In this document: positions 46,855 through 59,741 of the stretch, one piece after another | Position numbering within the stretch: the stretch's first letter is position 1 | How the letters are laid out: the number at the start of each line of letters is the position of its first letter | Assembly (NCBI GenBank): GCA_032164245.1 | Contig: JAVMKO010000005.1 | Location: forward strand, 47,694,193-47,758,192 | Length of the DNA: 64,000 bases | Source of the DNA: Sternotherus odoratus | Taxonomy: Eukaryota; Chordata; Testudines; Kinosternidae | Direction: 5' to 3' | The notes under the pieces: generated by a model | The model's database searches: none | What the model saw: only the letters and a program-made list of their open reading frames with translations | What the model was told of the DNA's origin: nothing | Position numbers and translations under genes: made by a program

Positions 46855-47040
46855 TGAGTGTGACGGCTGCCATCTTGGCCTACAACAGGGGACTGAACCA
46901 GCTAAAAACCCGCACTGCTACAGCTACAGCTAGAAAGCCCTGTCGCTGGGCCTGTGACAACTCAGACCCTCGCGCATTGGCATGGAGAAGACACGTATCA
47001 CACACTCACCAGTGGCTTACAAATTAAACCACCTTATACT
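46855..47040 (+). repeat. Dispersed repeat, copy B
   Basis: Related to 29645-29870; shares the opening gtgacggctgccatcttg and the tgtgacaactcagaccct block. Confidence 0.45.
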
Positions 47041-47149
47041 TGGGAAACTGCTGCTAGGGCAGATCAATCACTCAGGGCTTGTCTACACACACACACAAAG
47101 TACAATTAAAGCAGTAATTTCCCCTCCTCCCCCCACATATGCCAATATA

Positions 47150-47432
47150 CAGTAGACTCTCGATTATCCAGGATTGGGTTAACCAGGATGTGGATTAAAC
47201 AAACGTGTAACTCACAGGGCCGGCTCTGGGTTTCTTGCCACCCCAAACACACACAAAAACCTCACCAGGGTGCAGGGCAGCCAGTGAACCAACATCCCCT
47301 CCCCCCGCGCAGAGTGGCTGGTGAACCAACCCCCCCGCCCTTCCCATATTTCCTGTGGATGGTGATTATCCAGGATTTTATTAACCAGGATTAATTTTCC
47401 CCCTATCATCCTGGATAATCGAGAATCTACTG
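47150..47432. mobile_element. 283-bp Tigger/pogo-type MITE
   Basis: Ends cagtagactctcgattatcc and ggataatcgagaatctactg are inverted repeats of the Tigger (Tc1/mariner) type, flanked by TA on both sides (47148-47149, 47433-47434). No transposase. Confidence 0.9.
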
Positions 47433-47434
47433 TA

Positions 47435-50400
47435 ACACTAAACAGGAGCTTCATAGCTATACAGCTCTTCCCATAAGAAGGGGAATAAGCTATATGATAA
47501 ATAAACCCTTCAGATCTGCTTTATCAGTTAAGTGAGGAGCAGGGAGATTTTTTCAAGTGGCCGATAGGTGTCTTGGCCAATTTCCTCTGAGAATAATATC
47601 CCATGATGCAATGGGGGCTCTACGGAGGAGTGGGGTAAATGTTACATGCCCTTGCAGGAAACTTATCACAAGGGACTGACTAGCCAACCAATGTACCCAC
47701 CAGGTGTCCTGCACTAGCCCCTGGGCTTAGGGCTTGGTGTAGGGCAGTTGATGGGTGAGCTGAGAGGGAGCAGAGAGCTCCGTATGAGGAGCTCACACAC
47801 TAGTTGTCTTGGCTTTCCAAGAACACGCAGAAATCCCTCAACACTCTGCCCGTATTCTCATCCCCATGGCTCGCCTACTCACCTTACAGTCTCTGTAAGT
47901 CAAAAGGGAGAGGTGACTGAGGGAAGAAGAAATAGGCTTCAAAGGCGACCTGCAAAGGATTTAAGAGATGGTTGGACTTGTGTCCTGCTGGTGTTTCTTC
48001 GTGACGGATAAAGAAGGCCTGAAAGGCTGGAGTGAGAATTTTGTTTAAGTAATATAAACATTCTGCTTTGGTTTGTTTTTTCCTCTTAGAAACATCACTA
48101 ATGTGGAGCCTGGATTGAATTGATCCAGTGGATGGGAAAGAGCTGCTTGCCACATTCAAAATACAGGGCTTGTCTGTCCTGAAGACCATATAACAAGTGG
48201 AGAACCAGTGTGACGTCACCAGAGTCCTGAGTTCACAGCCCTTCAAGTGAGCTCTTTGCAAGTTTTACCTTTCCTCTGAATTTCCTGGAGTGTTAATGAT
48301 TGTTTGATAACAAAGGATTATGACCCTTAGGTTACCATAAGATTCTCTCGAGCTAGCTTCACCTTAACACGCACAGGTTAAAACACTACAGTGGCAAAGC
48401 TACAGTGCTGCAGCTATACTGCTGTAATGCTTCAGTGTAGACACTTATTACAGCGACTAGAGGGATTCTCCTTTCTCTGCACTAAACCACATCCCAGAGA
48501 GGTGTGGTGAGGCTGACGGAAGATCTAGTGCTGTCTACATGGGGTTTAAGGTCAGCTTAGTTACACCTTGCAGGGATGTGGATTTTTCACACCCTCAAGC
48601 AAAGTAGCTGGGTTGATGTAATTTGGGATCAGCACAGTTGCCCCAAAGACAGGATTCTGAACCGATTTAGTTAAACAGGTGAAAATCTGTGTGTGAACAC
48701 TTCAATTGATTTAAATCAGGCTCTGATCAGTTACAAGAACAAGCTGACAAGTTTTCAACCGATATAAAGTGTCCACACAGGGGTTTGCCTCGGTTTAACA
48801 CAATTTGTGAGTTCAACCAGGCCGTGTACATGTGTGTGTCCACAACCCCAAAGTCTTTCTTCCAGGGTACATTTTTCAGGTCTGGCATTCTGACGTGGGC
48901 TAGTGAATAGCAAATGGCTGGGAATGGGGGAGGAGAGATGTCTGAGATAAGCCAGAGGCAGTGGGGAGAGGTTCCCTTTGAGGAAAACTCAGATAGGACC
49001 ATTCACGTTCTTTCACACAAGGCCCTAGAATCAGCCATGAAGAAAAGAGTCGGGAGTCCAACTACAACCCCAGATCTCCTAACTTATTAAATGATCAGGA
49101 GTGAAGCTCCTGATTCCCTTTGAGCAAACTCTGATCGTCCCAGGCATTAAGACAAAGGAAATAACAAAGAGCCACTCTTTCCCTTCAAAGTACAGTGAAA
49201 CAAGATGCAAAAGTGATTCTGTCTGTGCTGCTCCCAAAGGACTCAGTGGGATCTGGATTTCCACACTAACCACAAGCCGAGGAACTCTTTTTCCATCAGC
49301 TGTTTTAAATGTACAAACAAACTACACTGGACAAAATGCTGTCTGTCTTTGTTAAATACCATTCAGGAGCACCCAGTGCTACCATAGAAATGGCTGAGAC
49401 AGAATAATTGTAGATGAACAGATTTTAAAAAAAGCAATCTGTATTTTCATCTATTTTAGCTATTTACTGGGTGCTCATCAGCGCTCTCTTGGTTTTTAAC
49501 ATTTTTAAACCCCAAAATGAATCACTCTATAAAATAGCCATCTGCTCCCCAAAGTGGAACTGCAGAAAATGGCAAATCTTTGCAATCCAGACCCTCTCCC
49601 CAAGCCCCATATCCAGGAGCAAACCCGCAAAGGAATCCTTACCCCTTTGTTCCCTAGATCTCAGCTTTTCTTCTGCTCAGCTGCTGCATCCGGAGGTCTC
49701 CCAGCAGCGAATGTGATTCTCTACTCTGGGGCTTGCGGTTCAGTTCCAGTTAGTTACATAAACTGTTCCCCTCCCATGCGAGTTGCTGGGAGTGTCGAAT
49801 TACTGCTCTCATGCAATCCACCCCAGGTCACTGGAGAAGAAGTTGCCTGTAAAGAGCCAGCCAAACCCAGTGGCACGTGCCTTCTGCTTTGCAGACAGCA
49901 GATCAGGACCCTGAAGTCTCTCTGGAGCGACACCAGACAGCTAGAAGGGACTCCACCACCCATTTATGAACAAACTATCCCTGCAGATTTGGCCTTGGCC
50001 TAGCCTTTGGGTGACCTCAGCACCAGCCTGGCATTTACCAGCACGCTGCCAGTTTAACACATGTTCACCAGCAGCCACTGCCATTGCCTCTATACTGAAA
50101 CCCCCAGAGCGATTGCCAGCAGGGTTCATGTCTAGTCCACAAAGCAGGCACAGCTCTAAGCCACAGGGGGCCTATTCACATCCAAATGTGGGTTGGAGGG
50201 TGGCCACACATCCCCCCTTAAGGAGATGACAGGGTCCTAAGGGGTCACACCAGCCTCTGCACTGAGGGGGGGAACAGGAGGGGCTGTCCACCCCCTGATG
50301 GACCTCACTCCCTGTCACAGAGTGCCCGGGCGATGGTCTGGAACTTACTCCCTATGAAGCCAGTTGGGACTCCGAGGGAAAAGGTCCTCTCTCCTGTCTC

Positions 50401-51440
50401 CTGCCTATCGCTCAGAGGAGGCCACATCTATTCTAGGAGCTTTTGCCAGCATAGCTGTGCCAGCACAATACACAAGCAAACTGCTCTGTCATTATGCTAG
50501 GGTCAGCACAGCCTCTACTGGTGTACCTTATTCCACCATCCAGAACACCACCAAGCTACACCATAAAAGCACAGCTCTGCCTGCATAACTGTCTACGCTA
50601 GAAGCTTTTGTCAGGCCAGCAGAAGTCTGTAGTGTACACTTTCTCTCTCTCTTGCATGCATGCTTTATGCCCCAAAGGAGACTCACCTCTTAATGCCTTC
50701 TCTGTTTCCTCTGGAGTGTCTGTATTGTTTGTTTATGGCCAAGGCCTGCATCAGGGCATTCCCAGCTTTCTGTCCCTGCCACACCCTCCCTCTGCTCTGC
50801 TCTGCTCAGCTCAGCTCAGCTCAGCACCACTCACTTTCTGGGAAGTCCTGGCTCCCCGCAGCTGCCCAGGCCTGTACTTGCATCTACTTGATTGGAGTAC
50901 TTGCATCTACTTCACATCACTACAGCTGCCCCCAAAGGGTGTTCTGTACTGGGGGATCTGTGCAGGAGTTTATGCTGCTAGAAGCTGACAGACTGAATGT
51001 AGGCCAAGGGCTTTTAAAACTGCAGTTTAGGTTTGATTGTTTATGCAAGTGTTTCTACTTGTTACACTTTTCCCAGCTTGGAGAATGCAGGAAAGCAGAT
51101 TGGTCAGTTTCACCTGGGTTTATGGTCAGTTTCAGTCTCACCTCCTTCCTTATTAGGATGCTGGATGGTCTGAGTTTCAAACACTGCAGAGAAAAACTAT
51201 GCCTTTGTAAATAAACTGTTTCCATGGGCTGTTTGCCAATAGGTAAGGATTCCTATTGTGATTGTCAAATGTACATTTCCCCCTAAATTATCTAGGTTTA
51301 TCTACCAACCACCACTAGCTTTGGTTTTTATTGTCCCTCAGCAACTCCAGGTCAAATGCACTCAGTTTACAAGTACAGAGATGTTTTTTCTAATCACCAG
51401 CCCTGCAAACTCAACCTGGGCTTTGAGAGATAAGCTAGGG
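47435..51440. other. Upstream flank of the ABCG2-like gene, no gene recognised
   Basis: A MITE-like interior (48380-48545; agtgtagacacttattaca, gctgtctacatgggg) and simple repeats (ctgct/cagct at 50800-50825) are visible. ORFs up to 184 codons (near 50660-51214) show no domain or splice support. A non-coding first exon or promoter of the ABCG2-like gene could lie here but is not identifiable by eye. Confidence 0.45.
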
Positions 51441-51724
51441 CAGGGGTGAGCAGCCTTTCCGAAGTGGTGTGCCAAGTCTTCATTTATTCATTCTAATTGC
51501 ATGCCAGTAATACATTTAAACATTTTTAGAAGGTCTCTTTCTATAAATCTTTAATATAGAACTAAACTATTGTTGTATGTAAAGTAAATAAGGTTTTAAA
51601 AATGTTTAAGAAGCTTTATTTAAAATTCAGTTAAAATGCAGAGCCCCCCAAACCGGTAGCCAGGACCCAGGCACTGTGAGTGCCACTGAAAATCAGCACC
51701 CGTGCCATAGGTTGCCTGCCCCTG
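51441..51724. mobile_element. 284-bp hAT MITE
   Basis: Ends caggggtgagcagcc and ggttgcctgcccctg are inverted repeats, with a perfect 8-bp target duplication agctaggg (51433-51440 and 51725-51732). The interior is AT-rich and non-coding. Confidence 0.92.
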
Positions 51725-51732
51725 AGCTAGGG

Positions 51733-52962
51733 GGGTCTTTCTACCTGTCCCATCATCACTGATAATAAAGTTGCTGGGACCCAACTTATATCTGCCACTC
51801 GTTGGCTGTAAATGGGCTTTTACAGGTGTATCCAATTGCATAAGCCATTCTCTTGATGAACAAGAATGAACAGACTCCAGTTCCCCCTGCTCAGCAGTGT
51901 TGACTCTGCAAATGCACCTTTTGGTTTACCCAGGAGGTGGGTGGGCCTAAGCCCGTCCATTACTGAAGTCCCTCCTCCAGCCTGGCGGGAGGGACACTGG
52001 ACCCGGGGCCAATTAATTACGGGGGACAACTAATGAAAAAAGGACAAGGGAGTGCGTGGGGGTTACAGGTTTAAAACAAGGGTACAGGATGGGGACACCG
52101 AGCAGAGAACCCCGCACAGCGCCCACTGCTCGAGGGAGCCAGTGGACGCTGCCCAGTGGAGACTCTGCAAATGCAGAACAGTAAAGACTCATTTCCCATC
52201 TCACTGAGATCAGCAACTCTGACACTGATACTCAGCAATTCTGCTCCGGGAGTGTAAGGGTGGCATTTTCACATCAAGCTTCAGGGCAGAACTGCATTTA
52301 AACTTTATTCTTGGTTCTGTTTGTGACTTGACTTCCTCTTTCTCCTATAATCTGAAGTTCATCGCCCCAGTATTTCCTCTCCATGCGCGTCTGTTTGAGA
52401 GCATTTCAAACCTAAGCATTTATTTGGTTCTTATTGCCTCATAGTTACATCTTGTGCCCCCTTCTGTAATTTGGACGAGACTAAGGCAGATGTGCGTGTG
52501 CGCATGTATATATGCACCAGGATTAGGCTCTGCTAATTGCCGTCACTGTTGTTCCTCAATTGCACCTTTTAACCCAGATTTGGAGTCCCAGTTAATGCAA
52601 AGCGTATTGCTGCTCCTACGTGGAGTCCCACCAGCTGCAGTGGAGAATGGGAATGAGAAATATCTGGGACAGGCCCCCTCTTAGCTCTGTCATTTTGAGA
52701 TCACTGGCCAGGTGCCTCACCCAGCTTGCCAATCCTATGGCATTTGGCTGCGGACTGGCTTCCCCTGCATTCTTCACCTCCCAGCCCACACTCCTCCTGG
52801 CCCTGATGGAGCTCCCTGACCCCAGAACTAACCCTCTGTGCAGAGATCCAGGGGGTGGAGGAGGATCCAGGAGGTTGAGCATCACCCATAAAGCCTCTCT
52901 GCAGCTTGTATCCAGTGTGATTGATGTACATGAGGTATCTCACTGGATGCTTCTCACTGCAG
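51733..52962. other. Intergenic, nothing recognised
   Basis: No exon, RNA gene or clear repeat boundary was seen. Confidence 0.4.
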
Positions 52963-53112
52963 TAGCACCTAGGAGCCACTATCATGGCCCAGAACCCCAT
53001 AGAGCTAGATGCTGTGCAAACCTGGAACAAAGACACAGTCCTTGCCCTATGGTCCTGGGGGCTGTACAAGCACATAGTGAGAGACAGACCCTGACCCAAA
53101 GAGCTTATGGCT
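52963..53112 (+). repeat. Amniote ancient SINE, 5' part
   Basis: Contains gcagtagcacctaggagcc, gctagatgctgtgcaaa, gtgagagacagaccctgac and caaagagctta. The matching 3' part follows at 54827-54990 after later insertions. Confidence 0.7.
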
Positions 53113-53187
53113 AGATCCTCAAAGGTATGTAACTCCCATTGAAGGATGCCTACCTGCCTTTAGAGATCTGAGCCTTACTGTTTAAAT

Positions 53188-54826
53188 GTGGGCTGTCAAG
53201 CAATTAAAAATAATTGATTGTGATTAATTGCATTGTTAATAACAGAACATAATTTATTTAAATATTTTGGGATGTTTTCCATATTTTCAAATATATTTAT
53301 TTCAATTGCAACACAGAATACAAAGTGTACAGTGCTCACTTTGTATTTTTGATTGCAAATATTTGCACTTAAAAATCAAAAGAAAGAGTATTTTTCAATT
53401 CACCTAAGACAAGTACTGTAGTGTTATATCTTTATCATGAAAGTTGAACATACAAATTTAGGTTTGTGTACAAAAAATAACTGCATTCAAAAATAAAACA
53501 ATGTAAAACATTAAAGCCTACAGGTTCATTCAGTCCTACTTCAGCCAGTAGCTCAGACAAACAAATTTGGTTACAAATTGCAAGAGATAATGCTGCCCAC
53601 TTCTTGCTCACAATGTCACTTGAAAGTGAGAACAGGTGTTCACATGGCACTGTTGTAGTCGGCGTCGTAAGATATTTACATGCCAGATGCGCTAAGGATT
53701 CATACGCCCCTTCCTGCTTCAACCACCATTTCAAAAGACATGCATCCACACTGATAACGGGCTCTGCTGGATAACAGTACAAAGCCGAGAAGACCGAAGC
53801 ATGTTCATCATCTGAGTCAGATGCCACCAGCAGAAGGTTGATTTTCTTTTCTGGTGGTTGGGTTCTGTAGTTTCCACATCAGAGTGTTGCTGTTTTAAGA
53901 CATCTGAATGTGTGCTCCACACCTCGTCCCTCTCAGATTTTGGAAGGCACTTTAGATTCTTAAACCTTGGGTCTAGTGCTGTATCTATCCTTAGTAATCT
54001 CATGTTGGTACCTTCTTTGTGTTTTGTCAAATCTGCTGTGAAAGTGTTCTTAAAATGAACATGTGCTGGGTCATCATCTGAGACGGTTATAACATGAAAT
54101 ATATGGCAGAATGTGGGTAAAACCGAACAGGAGACATACAATTCTCCCCCAAGGAGTTCAGTCACAAATTTAATTAACAATATTTTTTAAACGAGCATTA
54201 TCAGCATGGAAGCATGTCCTTTGGAATGTTGACCGAAGCATGAAGGGACATATGAATGTTTCGTATTTCTGGCTCAGAAATACTTTGCAACATCATCTAC
54301 AAAAGTGCCATGCAAATGCCTATTCTCACTTTCAGGTGACATTGTAAATAAGAAGCAGTCAGCAGCATCTCCCATAAATGTAAACAAACTTGTTTGTCTT
54401 AGTGATTGATTGAACAAGAAGGAGGACTGAGTGGACTTGTAGACTCTAAAGTTTTACATTGTTTTGTTTTTGAGTACAGTTATGTAACAAAGAAACCCTA
54501 CATTTATAAGTTACATTTTCACGATAAAGACATTGCACTACATTGTATGAGGTGAATTGAAAAATGCTATTTTTTTTATCATTTTCACAGTGCAAATATT
54601 TGTAATAAGAAATAATAATGTAAACTGAGCACTGTACACTTTGTATTCTGTGTTGTAATAGAAATTAATATATTCAAAAATGTAGAAAAACATCCAAAAA
54701 TATTGAATACATTTCAATTGGTATTCTATTGTTTAACAGTGCAATTAATTGTGATAATTTTTTTTAATCACAATTAATTTTTTGGAGTTAATCATGTGAG
54801 TTAACTGCGATTAATCAATAGCCCTA
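53188..54826. mobile_element. hAT element with decayed transposase
   Basis: Left end gtgggctgtcaagcaatta and right end taatcaatagcccta (reverse complement tagggctattgatta) form decayed inverted repeats rich in the attaatcg motif. Near-perfect 8-bp target duplications gtttaaat (53180-53187) and gtctaaat (54827-54834) flank it. Confidence 0.85.
53435..54180 (-). pseudogene. hAT transposase C-terminal remnant
   Basis: Two overlapping minus-strand reading frames give, in order, RIDTALDPRFKNLKCLPKSE (upstream part, about 54040-53980) and the hAT dimerisation end with WWLKQEGAYESLAHLACKYL and VPCEHLFSLSSDIVSKKWA (about 53735-53600). A frameshift near 53825 separates them, and the N-terminal half is not recognisable, so it is non-functional. 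Confidence 0.85.
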
Positions 54827-54990
54827 GTCTAAATAGATGAGGCAGAGGCAGGGTGGGTGGGGGAAAAGAAGCATAGAATAGGGCAGTCACTTGCCCAAGG
54901 TCACATGTAGCAATTGGGAACAGAGTCCAGGTCTCTTACCTCCCCAAGCAGTGCCCAACCCAGTAACCGCTTTGCCTCTACCCCTTGTTA
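54827..54990 (+). repeat. Amniote ancient SINE, 3' part
   Basis: Continues the repeat at 52963-53112: gtctaaatagatgaggcag, cacttgcccaaggtcacat, gagtccaggtctctta. The hAT element sits between the two parts. Confidence 0.7.
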
Positions 54991-55770
54991 GAGTCTTCCC
55001 CGGCGAAAGCGTTCATTTTGCTCAGGAGGGTAGATGCCACGACAAACATTCTCGAGAGACAAGTCACGAATGCAAGTTTGTTCTAGACAGCTGTACTGCA
55101 TATGTTGGAAGCTCACTTCCTCCATGAGGGCGTTAGCTGCTGTTTGCTGTCCGGTTGTTTGCACCGGGTTGGTTTGCACATTTCATGCCAGTGCAAAACC
55201 CTCATGGCTCAAGACAGGTTTCCATTTTAGGGATGTTGGTTAGTGCAACGTTTGCATGGCTACATTTTTTCTCCCGCCATAGGAAACTTCTTGGGTTCGG
55301 CTCACACCCTGGGTGTGAGTGTTGATACATCACACAAGGTTATAGCCTGTAAAATCCTCATTTCCAAGAGCAAAGTGCAGCCTGACCCTGCCGAGGCTCA
55401 TGGGTGGATAGACCCACCCCAGCCTTTCATAACAGCTATTTGGCTTTCAGGTGCCAGAGCAAAGCTGGAATGGAGGGGCTCTGCTCTGCAGCACGGCAGG
55501 GCTGGAGGAAAGGAATCAGGTGCTTCAGAGGGAGGGATCAGGCAATGATTGAGTGTTCCAGCCCTGTCATCCAGTCCTAGCTCCTGGCACTCAGAGGTTT
55601 AGGGACACTCAGAGCATGGGGCTGCATCCCTGACCATTATGGCTAGTAGCCATTGCTGGACCTTCCTCCGTGAACTTATGTCATTCTTTTCTGAACCCAG
55701 TAGTACTTTTAGAGCAGCCCACAGCTGTCATATAACAATAGTAAAGAAACCCAGAGTGGGACTGGGAAGA
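54991..55770. other. Intergenic, nothing recognised
   Basis: No exon or clear repeat end was seen. Confidence 0.4.
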
Positions 55771-55774
55771 CAGT

Positions 55775-55935
55775 GCTGTAATTAAGGCTGTGAGTCAGGA
55801 GATCTCAGCTATTCCCTGCTCTACTGCAGGTCAATTTACAGGCTTGTGCCTTGTTTTCCCCATCAATAAAGTGGGGGTAATGCTTGGAGGTCATCACATA
55901 CAAATGTTTTGTATGAGGGTATAAAGTAATTGAGC
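55775..55935 (+). repeat. MIR-like ancient SINE
   Basis: Contains gagtcaggagatctcagct and ttgtgccttgttttcccc-type MIR wording followed by ataaagtgggggtaat. Confidence 0.5.
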
Positions 55936-56096
55936 TGAACGGGGGCTGGTGAACACTCCAGCCACAGGCAGGAAGAACTAGATGTCGCGTTGTCTGAGCA
56001 GAGCTCTAACTGGGATGGATAGCACACATGCCTGGGCTGGCTGTACGGTTACCAACGTTCCAAAACCGGACACTACAGGCCTCCCGTCGCTCCACC

Positions 56097-56152
56097 CCCT
56101 TCTTTTATCCTTCTTTTATCCTTCTTTTATCCTCCTTTTATCCTTCTTTTAT
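56097..56152. repeat. 11-bp minisatellite (five copies)
   Basis: Tandem copies of ttcttttatcc, one with a t-to-c change. Confidence 0.95.
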
Positions 56153-56169
56153 CTGAATCTAGAAATATA

Positions 56170-57138
56170 ACTCTGAGGTTCTATTGTAATTATGCAAAGT
56201 GTGGGATGTTAATGGTGGTTTGGAATCTTGATGGCTCCCATTAACCAGGGCAATTGACTGTAGATGTCTCTGTTTCCTTGTAATACCTGTGTGTTGGCAA
56301 GTGGGTAATGAAGTCTTACAGTGACATGTGATCATGTCACCTGAACTGGAATCCATCTTTAACTTGCTTTTCCATTTAGAAGGAGGGGTGGGAACCCAGA
56401 AAGGGACAAACAATTCCCACCTTGTGCAAAAGATATATAAGGAGGTGGAACAGAACAAAGGGGGCAGCAGTCATGAGAAATCCCCTAGCTGCCACTTGAG
56501 CGGGAACAAGGGCTGTACCAGGGGAATGGATTGTGCCCAGACTAGGAAGACTTCCAGTCTGTGATAGGAGCTTATTGAAACATCTCTGAGGTTGAGATTT
56601 TACCTGTATTCAGTTTTCTTACTATATTAGGCTTAAAACTGTGCATTTAATTGTATTGTGCTTGTTAATTCATTTTGTTCTGTCTGTCATTCCTTGGCAC
56701 CACTTAAATTCTCCTTTTTGAATTGAATAATATCACTTTTTACTTATTAATTAACCCAGAGTATGTATTACAACCTGGGGGAGGGGACTGCTGTGCATAG
56801 CTCTCTATCAGTGTTCTATATCTCTCTATCAGAGTTACAGAGGGTGAACAATTTGAGTTTACCCTGTATAAGCTTTATATAGGGTAAAACAGATTTATTG
56901 GGAGATTGGACCCCACTGGGAACTGGGCATCCGAGTGTTGGAGACAGGAGCACTTCTTAAGCTGTTTTCAGTTAAGCCTGCAGCTTCTGGGGGAAGTTGT
57001 TCAGACCTGGGTCTGTGTTTGTAGCAGGCTAGCAAGTCTGGCATGAAGTCCCAAGCTACTAGGGAAAACGGGCTTAGAGGTCGTCTCAGCACATCAGTTG
57101 GCAGTTTCCAAAGGGTTTTCTGTGATCCAACCTGTCAC
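56170..57138 (+). mobile_element. Probable endogenous-retrovirus LTR
   Basis: About 970 bp with a TATA-type box (gatatataaggagg, about 56431), TA-rich middle part and an end at tccaacctgtcaca. Its 3' third is shared with 10278-10555. The exact start and target duplication were not fixed, and no coding part of a retrovirus is attached. Annotated only as a regulatory-repeat remnant. Confidence 0.55.
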
Positions 57139-58480
57139 AAGTGGAACAGGCTACATCGCTATCAGGCCCCTTCATACCAGCCTAGCTGCTCCCACAAATA
57201 GGGCTGGTACTAGGGTAGTTAGTTTAGTTTAAAATAAAAGGTCACATGCCAAAGCTGCATAGTTCCACCCGTTACACTTAAATGTCAGTCAGTCCTCAGT
57301 GACTGACAAGCTTCTGGATTGGTCTGATCCTACTCCATTGATGGTGTCAACTGGGGCTTCAGATGGGACAGCTGAGGTACTTCTCAAACTGGAATCCAGT
57401 TCAACTCACAAGACATGGCAATAACAATGGACATGAGCCAGGCATCGGCTGGCTGACTATGCAGCAAAACACTGACCAGACAACCTTTTCTTGGCCTGGA
57501 GAGATGATGGTTTTGTATCACAGAGTGGAGTTTAGATCATCCCTTCGCTGGGGAAAGAAGACGTGTTCTTAACTGAAGGTAACTAATATGAGTTGAGATC
57601 CTAGGGAAGACAAGGCAGTCTGTAATGTTCATACAAGTTCCCAGGCCAAAGTACACCCTATGTTGCCTGTAGTCTTTAACACTGTTGCACAAGGGGCTCG
57701 TTTCCTTTGGAGGTCTCCCAAATACCTTCAAAGACAGGCAGACTTCAGTAGGCTCCTGAAAACAAGTTTATTTGCCAGCAAACAGGAGCCAAGGAGTTAA
57801 ACACTCATCTCAGTGGCTCTCCTTCAAACATCCCGGAGGCCTCCTTTATACCTTAGTTCAGATAAGGGGGGAGGTTTCCAAAACATCTAGGCAAGTGGAA
57901 AAGCTTATGGGCTTGTTACAATCATTGTCTTGTATTAATCTGTTTTGTTTACCTGTCTGGGGTTTTTAATGGCAGGATATGCAGACATCATGGCTCTTAG
58001 TGTGAAAGACAATGGGGACAGGAAGGTGTGAGGCAAGGCAGGGGAATTTGAAATACAGACATGAGGAGGTCAGGAGTGCATATGCCAAGATAAGACCGAG
58101 AAAGGAAAAAAGGTTTAAGGCTGTTTTAAAACCATACTACACAACATTCATAATACAGTTACTTCTAATTTTTCTTCTTATTTTTCTTACAACATGACCT
58201 GCTAATGTGTGAAAACCTCTATACCGTCACTATAATTTTAACTCCAGTGCAAAGCCCTACAAGGAGCAGCTCTTATTTTAGGTCTGATAGAGAGCTGTGC
58301 ACAGGAACAGATAAAGGAGTATGAAAACGGTAGCCCAGGTTGCAGGAGGGAAGAGGCACCAGGACAACAGTCTGTGTGCATATGGCAAGAATGCCAGCTG
58401 CCACTAGGTCTCTGGCAATAGCTTGTTTACTAAAGAGACAATTTGGTTTTACAAGTATGGAGTGTTTTCATGTTCTTACT
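57139..58480. other. Intergenic, nothing recognised
   Basis: No credible exon; repeat-like wording is present but no ends could be matched. Confidence 0.4.
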
Positions 58481-59381
58481 CAGGGTATGGCTAGACTATA
58501 GATTATAGCGCGTTTTTTGTAGCGCTTCCCAATTAAGCGCAATAGGTATTGCGCTAGAGCCTGTGCAGATTGAAACCCTGTAGCGCTAAAGAATGGATAC
58601 ATTTGTAGCACTTCTGGCGGCAGTGACAGTGGCGGGATCGGGCAGGTATCCCAGCATTCAGCTGGGTGCAACCTGCTTTGGTGACGGGGAAACTGGGAAC
58701 GTGTGCATAGGGAGGGAACTTCAGGCTGTCAGTTCCGCAAACATTTCCAGGGGTTATTCGGGGTTTCTCAAACTGGGGGTCGGCGACCCCCCGGGGGGTC
58801 GTGAGCTCGTGCCGCCGCAACTTGCGGCAGCGGGCCGGCGTGCAGCTGGCCGCGGCGGGGATCGGAGCAGGGGCGGGGACCCAGCAGCCCTGCCCGCAGC
58901 AGCGGGGACACGGGACAGCGGCTGGGAGCACGGCAAGGCTGCCGCCGGTAGCTGTGGGGAACCGGCAGCCCTGTCGCCCGCAGCGGCAGGGGACACGGCA
59001 GCCCTGCCGCCCACAGTGGCAGGGGACACGGGTGGGCCGGTTTTTCTAATTACAAAGGGAATGTGGGGGAGGGTCTGACGTGGGGTCACCTGAGGACGAG
59101 ACAGAAGAGTTTTAAATGCTGGCCAGAGAGGCTCTAATGGGATTTCTGGGCCAGGATGCAGGAGGCTGGAGGCTCATTAACACGCAATGGGTGGTCACAT
59201 TTGTACCCTTGTGCTACAGTGCTAGCGCTAAAAGCCTTCTGCCTCTCGAAAAGGAGGTTTAATACTTGCGCTTTAACCAGTGAGTACATGCGCAAAATCT
59301 CACTTTGAAGTGTGTACGGTACGAAAATTATAGCGCTACTGGAGGGTTTTAGCTGCAAAGCGCCAGTCTAACCACACCCTC
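58481..59381. mobile_element. hAT-like nonautonomous element with a GC-rich insert
   Basis: Ends cagggtatggctagact and agtctaaccacaccctc are imperfect inverted repeats; both inner flanks carry tagcgc motifs. At about 58755 a different hAT end (ggtttctcaaactgggggtc) opens a GC-rich insert to about 59060; its second end is missing. ORFs in the insert are compositional. Confidence 0.6.
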
Positions 59382-59741
59382 ATCAGCATCTGGTCCCTAA
59401 AATGAGAGCTGTAGGCAGCTTTCTCTCAGTTTTATAGGACACCACCTGTCTCCACAAACAAAGATCAAACAAAGATTTTTAATTGAATTAGAGTAGCTCC
59501 TAGGGCAGGGGTTCTCAACCATTTTCTTTCTGAGCCCCCCCAGAACATGCTATAAAAACTCCAGGGCTCAGCAGGGGGGGGGGGGACGACTCGGGGCTCT
59601 GGGCCAGTGCAGGGAGGGGGGACTCAGGCACAGGTGTAGTTTGACTTCTATTTTAGTTGAGCAGGAGCTAGCGGGGTGTCAAGCCAGCTCCGCACAGCGG
59701 AGTCTGAGGAGGGACAGCCACCCCCCCTGACTCTCCTCAGC

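Noticed and set aside
50608..51214. Overlapping ORFs of 126 and 184 codons
   Set aside because: They overlap in different frames, with a low-complexity ctgct/cagct run and no recognisable domain.
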